A stretch of DNA of 64,000 nt from Fictibacillus gelatini DSM 15865 (GCF_000430745.1 NZ_AUMP01000001.1:520491-584490); one strand, 5' to 3'. Shown: positions 25,313 to 35,251, numbered from the stretch's first letter. Translations and numbers: made by a program. Notes: generated from the sequence alone by a model not told the origin.

Positions 25313-26818
25313 CTATTCCATATGCAAGGCTTTTCTATTTTTCTTCTTTAGATTCTTCATATCTTTTAAAACGGCAAGCAAGTACTCCCACGTTCGAATG
25401 GCAGAAGAGATACTTATATGCTCATCCGGCGTATGGACATTGTACATGTCAGGACCGATGGAAATCACATCTAAACCGGGGATTTTTTCTGTAAATACAC
25501 CACATTCAAGCCCCGCATGAATGGCGACAATTTCTGCTTCTTTTCCATACATTTCTTTATAGACTTTTTGGCATAGCTCGCGGATGGCCGAATCAGGTTT
25601 GTACGCCCATTCCGGATATCCCGCGCTGATCTCAAGCTTACCGTGTAATACCTCCGCCAGCGCCTTCACCTGATTGAGGATATATTCCTTCTCGCTTTTG
25701 ACGGAACTGCGGATTTCATTTTGAAAAACGACTTCCCCTTCTTTCGTTGACGTAGCGACGACACCAAGATTGGTTGAAGTTTCCACAAGCCCTTCAATAT
25801 CCAAACTCATTTTTTGAACGCCATTCGGAGTTAACATGAGCGCGTGAATCACTTTTTCCGTCGTTTCTTTCGAAAATGCCCTGCTGCCGATAGGGCTTTC
25901 TACTTTTTCAAAGAGTAGCGAGACATCAGGGTCGGATACGCGCAACTCGGTCTTCAATCGATCATTCCATTCTTTTATTTTTTGCTCTACTTTCCCGATC
26001 AATTGATCTTCCACTAAAAGGATAGCGTCCGCTTCCCGCGGAATCGCATTGGATTTCAAGCCGCCATTAATTTCACATAATAGAAACGATCCTTCATTAA
26101 ACAGGTCATAAAGAACCCGTCCGAGAAGTTTGTTCGCATTTCCTCTTTCTTTATCAATCATCATTCCGGAATGTCCGCCTTTTAATCCTCGTATACTCAG
26201 GCGGCAAGCAGTTAATGGGTACGTGACGTTGGTCCAGCTGATCGGAATAACAAGGTCTCCTTTCACACCTCCCGCACTGCTGACAAGAAGTTTTCCTTCT
26301 TCTTCGGAATCTAGGTTAATGAAAAGTTCACCTGTAAAATGGGACGGATCAACGGAAATCGCTCCGGCCATCGTTGTTTCTTCTTCTGTCGTGATCACGA
26401 CCTCAAGAGCCGGGTGTGGAATTTCGTTTGAGTCAAGCAAGGCAAGAGCATAGGCAACTGCAATCCCATTGTCCGCGCCAAGTGTTGTATCCGTCGCGTA
26501 CAGCATGTCCCCTTCAAGCTTCAGGCGAATCGGATCATGCTCGAAATTATGCTTTGTCCCTTGATTTTTTTCACAAACCATATCCATATGCCCTTGGAGG
26601 ATGACAACCGGGGCTTGTTCATATCCTTCTGTTGCCGGTTTTTTAATGATCACATTAAGCGCTTCATCTTGAATCGCTTCCAGATTTCGTTCTTTCGCAA
26701 ACCGGACTAAATAATCGCTAATTTCTTTTTCATGTCCGGAACATCGCGGGATATTGGATATTTCTTGAAAATAATGAAACACTGGATGGCGTGTCAACTC
26801 TTCCAAACTTTGAAACAT
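25313..26818 (-). CDS. pepD: aminoacyl-histidine dipeptidase / beta-Ala-Xaa dipeptidase PepD (M20C)
   Basis: Protein of 501 residues in the two-domain M20 fold. Metal and catalytic residues are visible: His in ILQGHMDMV, bridging Asp in TTLGADNGIA, Glu pair in VITTEEETTM, Asp in LINLDSEEEG, and His near the C-terminus in AIHAGLECGVF. It hydrolyses carnosine-like and other dipeptides in the cytoplasm. ATG at 26818 is nine bases after GGAAAGG; an ATG three codons earlier overlaps that site. Confidence 0.9.
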   Translation of the reverse strand: MFQSLEELTRHPVFHYFQEISNIPRCSGHEKEISDYLVRFAKERNLEAIQDEALNVIIKKPATEGYEQAPVVILQGHMDMVCEKNQGTKHNFEHDPIRLKLEGDMLYATDTTLGADNGIAVAYALALLDSNEIPHPALEVVITTEEETTMAGAISVDPSHFTGELFINLDSEEEGKLLVSSAGGVKGDLVIPISWTNVTYPLTACRLSIRGLKGGHSGMMIDKERGNANKLLGRVLYDLFNEGSFLLCEINGGLKSNAIPREADAILLVEDQLIGKVEQKIKEWNDRLKTELRVSDPDVSLLFEKVESPIGSRAFSKETTEKVIHALMLTPNGVQKMSLDIEGLVETSTNLGVVATSTKEGEVVFQNEIRSSVKSEKEYILNQVKALAEVLHGKLEISAGYPEWAYKPDSAIRELCQKVYKEMYGKEAEIVAIHAGLECGVFTEKIPGLDVISIGPDMYNVHTPDEHISISSAIRTWEYLLAVLKDMKNLKKKNRKALHME

Positions 26819-26845
26819 ACCTATCATCCTTTCCTATGTAAAAAT

Positions 26846-27529
26846 TTATCCTTCGAGCCTTTTTGACGCATCCGGCTCAATTCCCTGAAGTCTTTTTTCA
26901 AATGTTGCTCTCCAATTGGCCGATAACGCATCGACGTTTAATAGCATCTCAATCCCCTCACGATTTTTCTTATCGTGATGCATGATCGTATTGGCGTACT
27001 GTACTGATCGTTTCATAGGATGTTCTTCGAGAAGGCTTAGTGCATCCCGCTCGCGAACAATTCCTTCTTGTAACACGCGAAAATAATAGCCTGTGAAACC
27101 GGTCGTTTGAAACTTGAGCGGCAGTTCCTTGATCCCGTACCTTTTTGCCAGTTTAAAGCATGGCTGCCTCGGCTGGCTCACTTGAACGACCGCCTCTCCC
27201 AATTGAAAAATGTCCCCGATATGGACTTTGTCCTCGGTTAATCCTTTTACCGTCAGATTTTCGCCAAAAGCTCCCGGCGAAAGTGTAAGTTTCAAATCAT
27301 TCTCCCAATATACATAATGGTCATGGGGATAGACACAAACTGCTTTATCGGCCCCGCCATGGTGGACAAGATCCGCCTGGCCATCCCCTTCAAAGTTCAA
27401 CGTTTTTAGATGAACAGGCGCATGTACCGGCCGCTTAACGATCCCTGTCTGGATTTCTTGCCCGTCGGTGTATAATGTTGATGGTTTCCCGACATTTATA
27501 GAAACGATTTGATACTGATTCAACGACAT
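26846..27529 (-). CDS. MOSC-domain protein (YiiM/YflK-like)
   Basis: Protein of about 227 residues. The N-terminal MOSC beta domain includes GDGQADLVHHGGADKAVCVYPHDHYVYWE and PGAFGENLTVKGL, and the Cys expected to bind molybdopterin-type sulfur is in QPRQPCFKLAKRYG near residue 130. A C-terminal helical (3-alpha) domain follows. Such proteins detoxify N-hydroxylated bases or act as molybdenum-sulfur carriers. ATG at 27529 is very close to GGGAGG, so a TTG two codons later (27523) is an alternative start. Confidence 0.85.
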   Translation of the reverse strand: MSLNQYQIVSINVGKPSTLYTDGQEIQTGIVKRPVHAPVHLKTLNFEGDGQADLVHHGGADKAVCVYPHDHYVYWENDLKLTLSPGAFGENLTVKGLTEDKVHIGDIFQLGEAVVQVSQPRQPCFKLAKRYGIKELPLKFQTTGFTGYYFRVLQEGIVRERDALSLLEEHPMKRSVQYANTIMHHDKKNREGIEMLLNVDALSANWRATFEKRLQGIEPDASKRLEG

Positions 27530-27687
27530 TCCCTCCCTTGGTAAAACGTCCAATCATTTTTCTCCTATTTAAAAAGTACCTTATTTCGAAAAATTCCGCT
27601 ACACTTTTTGGAAATGCTTTGAATACGTCGCTCTCATCATTTTTTAATATAGATTTGGTACAATTCGAATAGAGAGGAGCGTGTCAT

Positions 27688-28377
27688 GTGGATAGAAGAA
27701 TTTTAATTATAGAAGATGAGGAAAAAATCGCCCGTGTGTTGAGCCTTGAGCTCAACTATGAAGGCTACCAGACCGAGACCGCTTTTGATGGGAAAACCGG
27801 GTTAGAGAAAGCAAAAAACGAAACATGGGATTGTATATTGCTCGACATTATGCTCCCTGAACTGAATGGGCTTGAAGTATTACGGCGCCTGCGAATGGCC
27901 GATGAACATACGCCTGTCATTTTATTAACCGCAAGAGATGCCGTACCGGATAAAGTGAGCGGGCTTGATCACGGAGCCAACGACTATGTGACGAAACCTT
28001 TTGAAATCGAAGAATTGCTCGCTAGAATTCGGGTAGCTTTAAGAACAAGTCAGCCCCGGAAAGCCCATTTAGATTCACAATCGTTATATGTCAACGATCT
28101 TTCGGTTCATTTAGGCACCCGCGATGTCCTGCGTGCCGGAAATGAGATTGAACTGACGCCGAGAGAGTTTGATTTGCTCGTCTATTTAATGAAAAACAAA
28201 AACCATGTACTAACAAGGGAGCAAATCATTACGGAAGTATGGGGATATGATTTTATAGGGGATACGAATGTGGTTGACGTCTATATTCGTTATTTACGAA
28301 AAAAGATTGACCATGACTATGACCAAAAGCTCATCCAAACCTATCGAGGTGTCGGCTACAGTATGAAGGAGCATTGA
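27688..28377 (+). CDS. ykoG: OmpR-family response regulator (YkoG-like)
   Basis: Protein of 229 residues: receiver domain with phospho-acceptor Asp in ILLDIMLPELNG (residue 52) and Lys in DYVTKPF, then a winged-helix DNA-binding domain (ELTPREFDLLVYLMKN, residues about 145-225). GTG at 27688 lies eight bases after GGAG. It is followed immediately by its kinase gene and then by a secreted PepSY protein, the same order of partners as B. subtilis ykoG-ykoH-ykoJ; the symbol rests on that synteny. Confidence 0.85.
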   Translation: MDRRILIIEDEEKIARVLSLELNYEGYQTETAFDGKTGLEKAKNETWDCILLDIMLPELNGLEVLRRLRMADEHTPVILLTARDAVPDKVSGLDHGANDYVTKPFEIEELLARIRVALRTSQPRKAHLDSQSLYVNDLSVHLGTRDVLRAGNEIELTPREFDLLVYLMKNKNHVLTREQIITEVWGYDFIGDTNVVDVYIRYLRKKIDHDYDQKLIQTYRGVGYSMKEH

Positions 28378-28380
28378 TTG

Positions 28381-29727
28381 ATGAAAATCAGGACAAAATT
28401 GCAGCTTTTCGCCAGCCTTTTTCTGCTTGTTCTTCTTTTGATCGTCAACATCCTTGTTTGCTTGCTATTTTATGAACAATCAATGGAACAAGAAAAAAGC
28501 ACGCTGGAAAGTCAGGCTGTACTTTTAATGAAAAACTATAAAACAGCGGAGCTATTGAAGGGCGATTCGAAATTGCTTTCTCCTTACACGCCTGATGATG
28601 GAATGATTCGAATTATTGATTCTCGGTTCAACGTACTAAATGAAGCCAGTGATGATGATGATTTTAAAAAATTGCCCGTTCATTTTTCAAACGATGATGA
28701 TTTTGCCATCGTACGTATCGATGACGACTTTTGCCTTACCTACCGCCTTCCAATTCCGGACGAGGATCACCCTCGAGCGAACATTGAAATCACTGAGAGC
28801 CTTGACGCTTTCCGTGAGACGATGTCGACATTAATGATGATTATACTTGGAGCATCTATTGTCGCTCTCCTTTTATCGATCATTGGCGGCAGGCTCTTGT
28901 CAAACCTTTTATTAAAACCGATCGCTTCTATGAGCCATACGATGAAAGACATTCAAGAGAGCGGAAGTTTTAAAAAAATTAAGATAGAGAAAAAGTCGAA
29001 AGACGAGCTTCATATGATGGCAGACACGTTTAATGCGATGATCGGGCAGCTTGAGAAAAACTTTACCAGGCAGCAGCAATTTCTTGCAGACGCTTCCCAT
29101 GAGTTGAAAACGCCGCTTACCGTGATCGAAAGCTACGCAAAGCTTTTAAAGCGCTGGGGAACAAGCGATCCTGACATTCAAAAGGAAGCGGTCGATGCGA
29201 TTTATTCTGAAGCGATCCGAATGAAAACATTGACGCGCCAATTACTTTACATTGCTTCAGAGGAACAAGAAGAAACAAAACTAAAAAAAGAATCGATCGA
29301 TTTCGTCTCTTTTTGCAAAAAAATGTTGCAGCCGCTCCAGCGGATTCACAATCGGACGATCCATATTCATCATGAGGATCACGAACTTTTCATCCGCTCC
29401 GACCCGGAAAAGCTGGAACAAGTTCTTCTCATATTGCTTGATAATGCGCTCAAGTACAGTGAAAAAGAAATTGACCTTTTTGTGCAACATGCGGGAAGTG
29501 GAGCCTCTATCACTGTAAAAGATTACGGCATTGGCATTCCGGAAAACGAATTAGAAGCGGTATTTGACCGATTTTACCGGGTTGATAAATCGCGGCAACG
29601 AAAAACGGGCGGTTCTGGTTTAGGATTGTCGATAGCAAAATCCATCGTAGATCGATTGGGCGGAACCATCCGAGTTGAAAGCAAGGAAGGCAGCTGGACA
29701 AGTTTTACGATCACATTGCCTTCATGA
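28381..29727 (+). CDS. ykoH: sensor histidine kinase (YkoH-like)
   Basis: Protein of 448 residues with two membrane helices (residues about 8-30 and 155-180) enclosing an extracellular sensor of about 120 residues rich in Asp, then HAMP, HisKA with His in DASHELKTPL, and the ATPase domain with N box DNALKYS, G1 DYGIGIPE and G2 GGSGLGLSIAKSI. ATG at 28381 starts three bases after the regulator stop. With the PepSY protein downstream, it probably monitors envelope or protease-inhibitor status. Confidence 0.87.
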   Translation: MKIRTKLQLFASLFLLVLLLIVNILVCLLFYEQSMEQEKSTLESQAVLLMKNYKTAELLKGDSKLLSPYTPDDGMIRIIDSRFNVLNEASDDDDFKKLPVHFSNDDDFAIVRIDDDFCLTYRLPIPDEDHPRANIEITESLDAFRETMSTLMMIILGASIVALLLSIIGGRLLSNLLLKPIASMSHTMKDIQESGSFKKIKIEKKSKDELHMMADTFNAMIGQLEKNFTRQQQFLADASHELKTPLTVIESYAKLLKRWGTSDPDIQKEAVDAIYSEAIRMKTLTRQLLYIASEEQEETKLKKESIDFVSFCKKMLQPLQRIHNRTIHIHHEDHELFIRSDPEKLEQVLLILLDNALKYSEKEIDLFVQHAGSGASITVKDYGIGIPENELEAVFDRFYRVDKSRQRKTGGSGLGLSIAKSIVDRLGGTIRVESKEGSWTSFTITLPS

Positions 29728-29815
29728 ATCTCATCATCTTTTAATCTTCCTTTCATGATCGTTTCATGTTAGCCGGGTAGTCTAGAAACAGGTTAAAACA
29801 GGGAGGAATTTTAAG

Positions 29816-30577
29816 ATGAAATTTGGAAAGAAAAAAGGGATCGTTTCTGCGTCTGCCTTAGCGCTCGCAGCTGGTATTGGAACAGCGGGGGTCGTGGTTC
29901 ATGCCGCAAATGCAAACGTGAAAATTTCAAAAGAACAGGCAAGGCAAATGGTTGCCGATCAATTAAAAGGAAAAGTGACAAAACAAGAATTGGATCACGA
30001 TGATGGAAAAGTTGTATATGATATGGATGTGATTGCGCATAACAATCGATATGATGTGGACCTTGATGCAAATACCGGAAAAATGATTAACGTAGAAAAA
30101 GATGAAGAACACAATGGCGATGATCATGAAGATCACCTCCAGAATGTTAACCCGAAGATAAGCGTTGATCAAGCGGTTAGCATTGCTTCGGCACACGCAA
30201 AAGGCACTCCTGTCGATCTTGAGTTGGACGAGGAACACGGGAAGATGATATATGAAATTGATCTTCAGGAAAAAACGACCGCTCATGAAGTGAAAATCGA
30301 TGCAGCCACCGGAAAAGTACTTAACGTGAAACCAAAAGAAGTCGATGATGACCTGCCTGGAAATGCAAGAGCGAAAATCAGCATCGATCAAGCAGCTGCC
30401 AATGCCTTGACAAAAGAAAATGGAACCGTCACCGATATCGAATTGGATAAGAAGCGCGGAAAGCTTGTTTATGAAATTAACATACAAGGCAAATCAAAAG
30501 ACTATGAAGTAAAAATTGATGCGACTTCCGGCAGCGTTCTTTCAGTTAAAGCAGAAACCCCGGACCATGAAGATTAA
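29816..30577 (+). CDS. secreted triple PepSY-domain protein (YkoJ-like)
   Basis: Protein of 253 residues: a signal peptide ending near VVVHAANA (residue 36), then three PepSY repeats of about 65 residues, each opening with (V/P/A)KIS-x-(E/D)QA and closing with a (D/E)VKIDAxTGKVLNVK-type strand. B. subtilis YkoJ is the equivalent partner, usually with fewer repeats. PepSY domains inhibit or chaperone extracellular proteases. It follows the ykoGH-like genes by 88 bp and ends with a terminator, so it may be their main target. Confidence 0.85.
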   Translation: MKFGKKKGIVSASALALAAGIGTAGVVVHAANANVKISKEQARQMVADQLKGKVTKQELDHDDGKVVYDMDVIAHNNRYDVDLDANTGKMINVEKDEEHNGDDHEDHLQNVNPKISVDQAVSIASAHAKGTPVDLELDEEHGKMIYEIDLQEKTTAHEVKIDAATGKVLNVKPKEVDDDLPGNARAKISIDQAAANALTKENGTVTDIELDKKRGKLVYEINIQGKSKDYEVKIDATSGSVLSVKAETPDHED

Positions 30578-30589
30578 TTGAAACTGTTA

Positions 30590-30632
30590 AAAGCCGGAGT
30601 GGTGTAAAATGCCATTCCGGCTTTTGTTTTTT
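30590..30632 (+). terminator. terminator after the PepSY gene
   Basis: AAAGCCGGA and TCCGGCTTT flank a small inner GG/CC pair, followed by TGTTTTTT, thirteen bases past the stop. Confidence 0.85.
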
Positions 30633-30677
30633 ACCCTATTCAATTTCGCCTCTTGTTTTTCATTTATAAATACGTTT

Positions 30678-30851
30678 GGATAATAAAATTCTTAGTTTGG
30701 ACAATAAAGTCTGTAATTTGGACAATATTTCTCTCGATCAGACAGTATACTCTGCCGATCAGACAATAAACACTTGTCTGGACAATAAAGCCTGTAGTTT
30801 GGACAATATGATTTCCGATTTGGACAATAAGTCACCCAGTACGGACAATAT
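30678..30851. repeat. 21-bp array of GGACAATAA units (nine copies)
   Basis: Units start at 30678 (GGATAATAA), 30699, 30720, 30740 (CAGACAGTA), 30761, 30780, 30801, 30822 and 30843. Most steps are 21 bp, with one of 20 and one of 19 around the divergent middle units. The region lies between the PepSY terminator and the promoter of the lytic transglycosylase gene. A 7-residue LDNK repeat in one frame is a consequence of the 21-bp period; no ribosome binding site starts it. The rest of 30633-31090 shows no other feature. Confidence 0.85.
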
Positions 30852-31090
30852 GCTTCCTGATTTGAACGTAATTTTTTCGTTTAAGTCAGCCATTCATGGA
30901 ATTCTCGTATCTTTCCACGAGTTTTGGGTATAACGATCCCGATTTCAAGTACATCCTCATAAAATTAGGACAGTTTTCCCTTTCAAAACGAATAATTGCT
31001 CTATTCTCAAAAGATTTTATTACTGCAAAAATACTATTCTAGCTTCCATTATGGTATAATTCGGAAAAATAGATTTTGAGAGGAGTCCCG

Positions 31091-32530
31091 ATGAAATCTA
31101 GTAAATGTAAACTGACCCTATTGCTTAGTACAGCCTTTTTTCTTTTGTCTCCAGTTTTTCCGAATGTTTCTTTCGCCGCTTCAGCTCAAGCAGCAACTTG
31201 TGGATACGTTCCGAAACAAGGCGTTAATCCAACTTATCAACAAATAAACTGCTTGCTTACACAAGCCGCAATAAAGGCGAAAATTCCTCCTGAAGTGGTA
31301 AAAGGAATTGCAACTCAGGAAAGCGGGGATTGGAAACAATTTGATGCGAACGGCAAGCCGATTATCTCCCCTGACGGAGGAATCGGAGTCATGCAAATTA
31401 CCAATCAAACAGGGTATGACACGAACAAATTGAAAAATGATGTTGTTTATAATATTAATGCCGGAGTTGAAATAGTAGCCAATATGTACAAACGGAACGA
31501 TCTTCCGAAAATTAAAGGCATGACGTCCAATATAATCGAAAATTGGTACTTTCCAGTGATGGCGTATAATGGAACGAAACCAAAAAACAGTCCAATTGTT
31601 CAAGCGACAGGCAAAAAGAACATGAACGCGTATCAGGAAAAAGTATTCCATCATATTGAAGAATTCAACTTTTTAGATAGTATGAAATTGACGCCTATCC
31701 CGTTTCTTGCAAAAGACTTTCAATACGATCCGCAATCAAACGAAAACATTAAATTTCTGAAAACGTTGTACACCATTACAAAGCCGCTCAATGCTTCAAG
31801 GTATTCATTTATGAAAGGAGAAGCTGTTGTAACAACACAAAGTGCAAATTTACGTTCAAAACCGACGACAGATAGCAGCAGTGTGCCCATAAAGAAGCAA
31901 ACAACACTTACAATTGCAGGGAACTTTACATATGATGAAGTTTCCAGTCGGCATAATCAATTTGTCTGGTATCCAGTTAAACCTGGAAATAGCACAAAGA
32001 CCTACTATATTTCTTCAAGCTACATTACAAAAAAATTAAATGCCCCTTCAGTCAACACCGTTGATGATAACGATAAGTATGTAACAGGGAGCAAAGCGCT
32101 GCCCGGATCAAACGTAACCGTCAAAGCGGGAACAAAAGGAATAGGAGCTGCGATCGCGGACGCGAAAGGATCTTTCAAACTATCCATTCCTATTCAAAAA
32201 GCAAATAGTAGCCTGACGATATACTATGTTGATAAAACAAATACACAAAGTCCTGCAGCAACGGTCAAAGTGAAAGATCGGACCGCACCTTCAGCACCTA
32301 AAATCAATAGCATCACTTCAAAAACGAAAAGTGTCACGGGTAAGGCTGAATCGTATTCAACGGTTAAGCTAGCGGTCGGCAAAAAAACGATTGGAGCCGC
32401 GAAAGCCGATCAAAAAGGGAACGTAAAAATCTCAATAAAACCTCAAAAAGCCGGTACGTTAATAAAAGCTTCAGCAACCGATACATCAGGAAATACAAGC
32501 AGCATAACGACAATTAAAGTAAAAAAATAA
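31091..32530 (+). CDS. secreted lytic transglycosylase-like protein with SH3 and Ig-like repeats
   Basis: Protein of 479 residues. A signal peptide (cleavage near VSFAASAQA, residue 34) is followed by a goose/SLT-type lysozyme fold (residues about 60-190) with the catalytic Glu in IATQESGDWKQF and the GGIGVMQITN motif. A bacterial SH3-like segment follows near 245-320 (VVTTQSANLRSKPTTDSSSV), then two Big-type immunoglobulin repeats (VTGSKALPGSNVTVKAG and VTGKAESYSTVKLAVG). ATG at 31091 follows AGAGGAG. It probably cleaves peptidoglycan while bound to the wall. Confidence 0.8.
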   Translation: MKSSKCKLTLLLSTAFFLLSPVFPNVSFAASAQAATCGYVPKQGVNPTYQQINCLLTQAAIKAKIPPEVVKGIATQESGDWKQFDANGKPIISPDGGIGVMQITNQTGYDTNKLKNDVVYNINAGVEIVANMYKRNDLPKIKGMTSNIIENWYFPVMAYNGTKPKNSPIVQATGKKNMNAYQEKVFHHIEEFNFLDSMKLTPIPFLAKDFQYDPQSNENIKFLKTLYTITKPLNASRYSFMKGEAVVTTQSANLRSKPTTDSSSVPIKKQTTLTIAGNFTYDEVSSRHNQFVWYPVKPGNSTKTYYISSSYITKKLNAPSVNTVDDNDKYVTGSKALPGSNVTVKAGTKGIGAAIADAKGSFKLSIPIQKANSSLTIYYVDKTNTQSPAATVKVKDRTAPSAPKINSITSKTKSVTGKAESYSTVKLAVGKKTIGAAKADQKGNVKISIKPQKAGTLIKASATDTSGNTSSITTIKVKK

Positions 32531-32531
32531 A

Positions 32532-32564
32532 TAACCCTTGTCCGTCAATCGGACAAGGGTTTTG
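32532..32564 (+). terminator. terminator between SLT gene and ispA-like gene
   Basis: AACCCTTGTCCG and CGGACAAGGGTT form a 12-bp perfect stem with a TCAAT loop and TTTT, two bases after the stop codon. It also suits the convergent gene. Confidence 0.9.
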
Positions 32565-32567
32565 CCT

Positions 32568-33539
32568 CTATTTTTTAATAAAAACTTTCTCTTCTTTCGG
32601 CACTTTGCTTCCATCTTGATTCGAGCTTTGCAAATACAATAAACCATTTCCTGCAGCACGTTTCGAAGCATCGATCGGCTGTGTATTTTTACATAATTGG
32701 GCGTACACTTCGGCTTCCGTCAATTCACGGCCAAACTCTTTTTCTTCTTTCGTAATAAGGACGGCCGCCGCGCCGCTGACATGCGGAGTGGCCATTGAAG
32801 TGCCGGAAAGCTTAGCGTATTTTCCGCCAGGGTAACACGAAATGACGTTCACGCCTGGTGCGACGAGATCAATTTCGTCATTCGTATTCGAGAATTCGGC
32901 CAGCTTCTTCTTCTCATCGACCGCACCGACTTCGACGACTTCTTTATAGTAGCCCGGATAAGATTTTTCATCCGTTCGGTCGTCATTGTCGCCTTCATTG
33001 CCGGCTGCGCAAACGACGAGAATTTCGTTTTGTACGGCTTCCTGGATTGCCTTATGCAACTCAGGTACATCATCAGGACCGCCAAGCGACATCGAAATGA
33101 TCCGCACCCTTTCTCCATTCGGCCCTTTCCATTTCGTTGCATATTGAATCGCTTCTGTAATGCCCTCATAACTGCCGCTTCCATTTTTGTCAAGGACGCG
33201 TAAGATTAACAGCTTGACTTCTGGAGCGACGCCTACAACCCCCTGTTTGTCCAATGTTGCAGCAATCGTTCCGCAAACATGCGTGCCGTGGAAATGTCCG
33301 TCCGCGAAATCATCCGGATCATCTCCAACAAAGCTTCTACCGCCAATAATGCGGTCTTTTAAGTCAGGATGCTCCAGATCACACCCCGTATCCAATACTG
33401 CGATAACAACACCGGTCCCTTTCTCCCCGTTTTTCCACATTTCGGGAGCATTAATCATTTGGACACCATAAGGAATTTCCTGTTCCGGATTTTGCAACAC
33501 TTCTTCCAACACAAAAGGAATTAATCGAACTCCACTCAT
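32568..33539 (-). CDS. ispA: intracellular subtilisin-type serine protease (ISP)
   Basis: Protein of 323 residues without a signal peptide. The N-terminal 25 residues end in EIPYGVQMI, the short inhibitory propeptide motif of intracellular subtilisins. The catalytic triad is Asp in AVLDTGCD (residue 49), His in HFHGTHVCGT (86) and Ser in SGTSMATPH (about 246), with the oxyanion Asn in CAAGNEG. It degrades cytoplasmic proteins in stationary phase. A good AAGGAGG site precedes ATG at 33539. Confidence 0.92.
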   Translation of the reverse strand: MSGVRLIPFVLEEVLQNPEQEIPYGVQMINAPEMWKNGEKGTGVVIAVLDTGCDLEHPDLKDRIIGGRSFVGDDPDDFADGHFHGTHVCGTIAATLDKQGVVGVAPEVKLLILRVLDKNGSGSYEGITEAIQYATKWKGPNGERVRIISMSLGGPDDVPELHKAIQEAVQNEILVVCAAGNEGDNDDRTDEKSYPGYYKEVVEVGAVDEKKKLAEFSNTNDEIDLVAPGVNVISCYPGGKYAKLSGTSMATPHVSGAAAVLITKEEKEFGRELTEAEVYAQLCKNTQPIDASKRAAGNGLLYLQSSNQDGSKVPKEEKVFIKK

Positions 33540-33792
33540 CGTTCATCCTCCTTTTCGTTTTAGAAACGTTCATGCATAGGCGAGGTGCTTTGCTTCATCA
33601 TTTTTTTAAATGGACTAGCTTTAAAATAATTTCACTTAGTGTACCATCATATGTTCGAATATTCAATAAATATAGAGAAAAATGAGCCATAACTACTAGA
33701 AAATATCCTTTATTTTTTATTTGTTGTGTCAATATGCCCGGATTGTTAGAGCTGGTACTTTCTGAACATACTATAAAACGTGAAAAAACAAG

Positions 33793-33940
33793 AGGCTGTT
33801 CAAAAAGTCCGGGAAACATTGCCAGCGAATTTCTACGTCAGCTTGCTCCTGCGTTCCTCACGTATTAATTGCATACGTTCTGGTACTCGGAGGCTACGCT
33901 TTCTTGAACTTCTTGGCTCTGTTTGTCCCCCTTTTTGAAC
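33793..33940. mobile_element. MITE or IS-end remnant with GTTCAAAAAG inverted ends
   Basis: GAGGCTGTTCAAAAAGTCC at the left is matched by an inverted CCCCCTTTTTGAAC at the right, 148 bp away, and the interior has no coding frame. Such ends are common in small non-autonomous Bacillaceae elements. It lies just before the ribosome binding site of nrnB, so it may have replaced or supplied part of that promoter. The remaining gap 33540-33792 is AT-rich with nothing recognised. Confidence 0.55.
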
Positions 33941-33967
33941 ATATACAAAAGAGAAAGGCGTAAAACT

Positions 33968-35251
33968 ATGATTAAATTATTTTCTCACAATGATTTAGAC
34001 GGAAAATCGTGCGGCTTAATTGCAAAAATTGCTTTTGGCGATGACAACGTTGACGCAAGCTACTGTTCGCACGACACGATCAACAGAAGGGTTCGGGAAT
34101 TTCTTGATAACCCGGAGTATAACGGGCTGCCCATTTACATCACCGACATCGCGGTCAATGAAGAGCTTGCCGCCTGCCTTGATGAACGGTACAAAAACGG
34201 AGGAGAAGTTTATCTTTTTGATCACCATGTGACGGCACTTCAGTTTAATGAATATGACTGGGGACATGTCAAAGAAGTTTATGAGGATGGACGAAAGACC
34301 GCCGCCACTTCCCTTTTATACGATTACTTTGTTCAAAATGGCCGAATAGAAGAAAAAGAACCACTCCGCGAGTATGTTGAATTAGTCCGCCTTTACGACA
34401 CGTGGGAATGGAGTGAGACGAACAACCTGAAAGCAAAGCATCTCAATGAGCTATTTTTCATGTTTAGTTCAGAACACTTTGAACAGACGATGATGGAACG
34501 GATTCGAACGGAAGAAACGTTCGAGCTCACTGATTTGGAACAAACCTTGTTACATTTAGAAGAAGAGAAAATCGAACGCTACATTATCTCAAAGGAAAGA
34601 CAAATGGTCGAAACATGGGAAGCGTATGTGAATGATGATAACGAAGGCCAATACCGAATCGGAATTGTTCATGCAGAACGGTATCATTCTGAACTGGGGA
34701 ATGTGCTGAACACCGAAAATCCGCATCTTGATTTAATTGTCATATTGAACATCGGCAGAAAACAAGTCGGTTTTCGGACGATTCATGACCATGTCGATGT
34801 TTCGGCTTTTGCAGGCCAATTTGGTGGTGGCGGGCACCCGAAAGCTTCAGGCTGCCCCCTAACGGAAAAAACGTTTGAACGCTTTGTCGTTCCTGCCTTT
34901 CAGCTTATGCCAAGAAAAAGAGACCCGCGCGATAATCAATATAACGTGAAAGAAAATCGTTTCGGAACACTTTTTATGAACCATCAAAAAGAAATGTCAA
35001 ATATTAGGCCGTTCGAAAACGGAACGTGGGAACTGATTCATAACAGCATTCCGATCGGCTCGTTTCCAACCTTTGCTGAAGCGGAGCACTATGCTAAACG
35101 CCATTTCAGTGTAACTTTACTGTATGATGATAAATACCTTCAGTTCCTATCGGCTACTTATAAAGTAGCAGAAGAAGAATTGCGAGAGAACTATGCGAAG
35201 GTTATGGAGAGAGTGGCTCATGAAGAAAAGGCATCATTCCATCACGAATGA
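33968..35251 (+). CDS. nrnB: oligoribonuclease NrnB (DHH/DHHA1 phosphoesterase)
   Basis: Protein of 427 residues. DHH motifs are visible in order: HNDLDGKSCG (residues 6-15), YITDIAVNEE, LFDHHVTA near residue 90, and the DHHA1 glycine motif FGGGGHPKASGCP near 290. This is the arrangement of B. subtilis NrnB (YngD), which degrades short RNA oligomers 3'-5' and complements oligoribonuclease loss. ATG at 33968 lies nine bases after GAGAAAGG; an open frame further upstream crosses the mobile-element end and is not used. Confidence 0.9.
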   Translation: MIKLFSHNDLDGKSCGLIAKIAFGDDNVDASYCSHDTINRRVREFLDNPEYNGLPIYITDIAVNEELAACLDERYKNGGEVYLFDHHVTALQFNEYDWGHVKEVYEDGRKTAATSLLYDYFVQNGRIEEKEPLREYVELVRLYDTWEWSETNNLKAKHLNELFFMFSSEHFEQTMMERIRTEETFELTDLEQTLLHLEEEKIERYIISKERQMVETWEAYVNDDNEGQYRIGIVHAERYHSELGNVLNTENPHLDLIVILNIGRKQVGFRTIHDHVDVSAFAGQFGGGGHPKASGCPLTEKTFERFVVPAFQLMPRKRDPRDNQYNVKENRFGTLFMNHQKEMSNIRPFENGTWELIHNSIPIGSFPTFAEAEHYAKRHFSVTLLYDDKYLQFLSATYKVAEEELRENYAKVMERVAHEEKASFHHE

